Source: an uncultured Clostridia bacterium (lineage in GTDB: Bacteria > Bacillota > Clostridia > Oscillospirales > Ruminococcaceae). Taken from it: a stretch of 14,539 bases of DNA. Positions 14,196 through 14,539 of this stretch are shown piece by piece. The stretch is taken from the NCBI GenBank assembly GCA_945867255.1, contig CAMBHV010000011.1, positions 1 through 14,539 on the forward strand. The letters are read 5' to 3'. Made by a program: the position numbers and the translations under genes. The notes beneath the pieces are model-generated. The model did not search any database. It saw only the letters and a list, made by a program, of their open reading frames with translations, and was not told where the DNA came from. Numbering within the stretch: the first letter of the stretch is position 1; each line of letters begins with the position of its first letter.

Positions 14196-14539
14196 ATGAG
14201 TAAATTTATTATAAAACCTGATTTTTGGGCATTGTTCCCGGATGCAGCCATTGCTGTCGTACTGGCAAAAGGCGTGGACAATGCTTCCGAATGCCCGAAA
14301 GCGGCAGAAATGTTGCAGGAGGCCCACACCGAGGCACACCGGCATTTGGGAGCTGCCGCCTTTGCAGAGAACCCCGTTGTGGCGGTATGGCGTGAAGCAT
14401 ATCGCCAGTTTAAAACCAAAAAGGGTGCGCGCTGTTCTATCGAAGCATTGTTAAAGCGTGTGGAAAACGGGCGTGGCGTAGGTTCTATCAACCCGCTTGT
14501 AGATATTTACAACGCCGTTTCCCTTACTTGGGGGCTTCA
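14196..14539 (+). CDS. stand-alone B3/B4 tRNA-binding-domain protein (5' part; runs off the window)
   Basis: The frame is open for 114 codons to the window edge, so the C-terminal part is missing. It begins MSKFIIKPDFWALFPD. Residues about 65-112 carry the segment FKTKKGARCSIEALLKRVEN followed by SINPLVDIYNAVSLTWGL, which I recognise as the B3/B4 domain, the fold that in phenylalanyl-tRNA synthetase beta subunits houses the editing site. Free-standing members of about 220-240 residues are common in Firmicutes and their function is not settled; a role in tRNA or amino-acid editing is only an inference. The start has GGAAAGGA at 14178-14185. It lies 135 nt after aroF in the same orientation. 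Confidence 0.8.
   Translation, partial: MSKFIIKPDFWALFPDAAIAVVLAKGVDNASECPKAAEMLQEAHTEAHRHLGAAAFAENPVVAVWREAYRQFKTKKGARCSIEALLKRVENGRGVGSINPLVDIYNAVSLTWGL

Overview
The window looks like chromosomal DNA of an anaerobic, moderately GC-rich low-GC-lineage Gram-positive (Clostridia, possibly Oscillospiraceae-like). Supporting signs are strong AGGAGG-type ribosome sites, the hrcA-grpE-dnaK-dnaJ gene order with a CIRCE operator, a DnaK lacking the insertion found near the N-terminus of Gram-negative homologues, an AdeC-type adenine deaminase, and a YfhO-family membrane protein. I cannot name the genus. No insertion sequence, phage gene, CRISPR array, tRNA or rRNA was seen.

Layout: (1) 1-51 may be the 3' end of an upstream gene, followed by about 330 nt with no convincing gene. 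(2) 446-709 is rpsT with its own promoter and a strong terminator, followed by about 560 nt without a credible gene. (3) 1377-3068 (minus) is adenine deaminase, ending at a perfect 15-bp bidirectional terminator and divergent from (4) the heat-shock operon hrcA-grpE-dnaK-dnaJ (3330-8241), which is driven by a sigma-A promoter overlapped by a consensus CIRCE element. A large hairpin lies between dnaK and dnaJ, and a terminator follows dnaJ. (5) 8298-12677 (minus) is a two-gene unit: an M3-family oligoendopeptidase followed 36 nt later by a large YfhO-family polytopic membrane protein. (6) Divergent from it, 12795-14060 is a DAHP synthase gene. (7) 14196 to the right edge is the start of a stand-alone B3/B4-domain protein.

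The most interesting element is the 5' region of the DAHP synthase gene. A consensus promoter is followed by a 29-codon leader ORF with its own ribosome site and the run YYYGYFFYRKW, which contains all three aromatic amino acids. A textbook intrinsic terminator ends 33 nt before the aroF start. A segment inside the leader ORF can pair with the terminator's left arm (9 of 10 positions) or with the sequence just upstream of itself. This is the architecture of ribosome-mediated transcription attenuation, here placed on the first enzyme of the shikimate pathway. The enzyme also carries an N-terminal ferredoxin-like regulatory domain of the type linked to Tyr/Phe feedback inhibition, so the same end products probably control both synthesis and activity.
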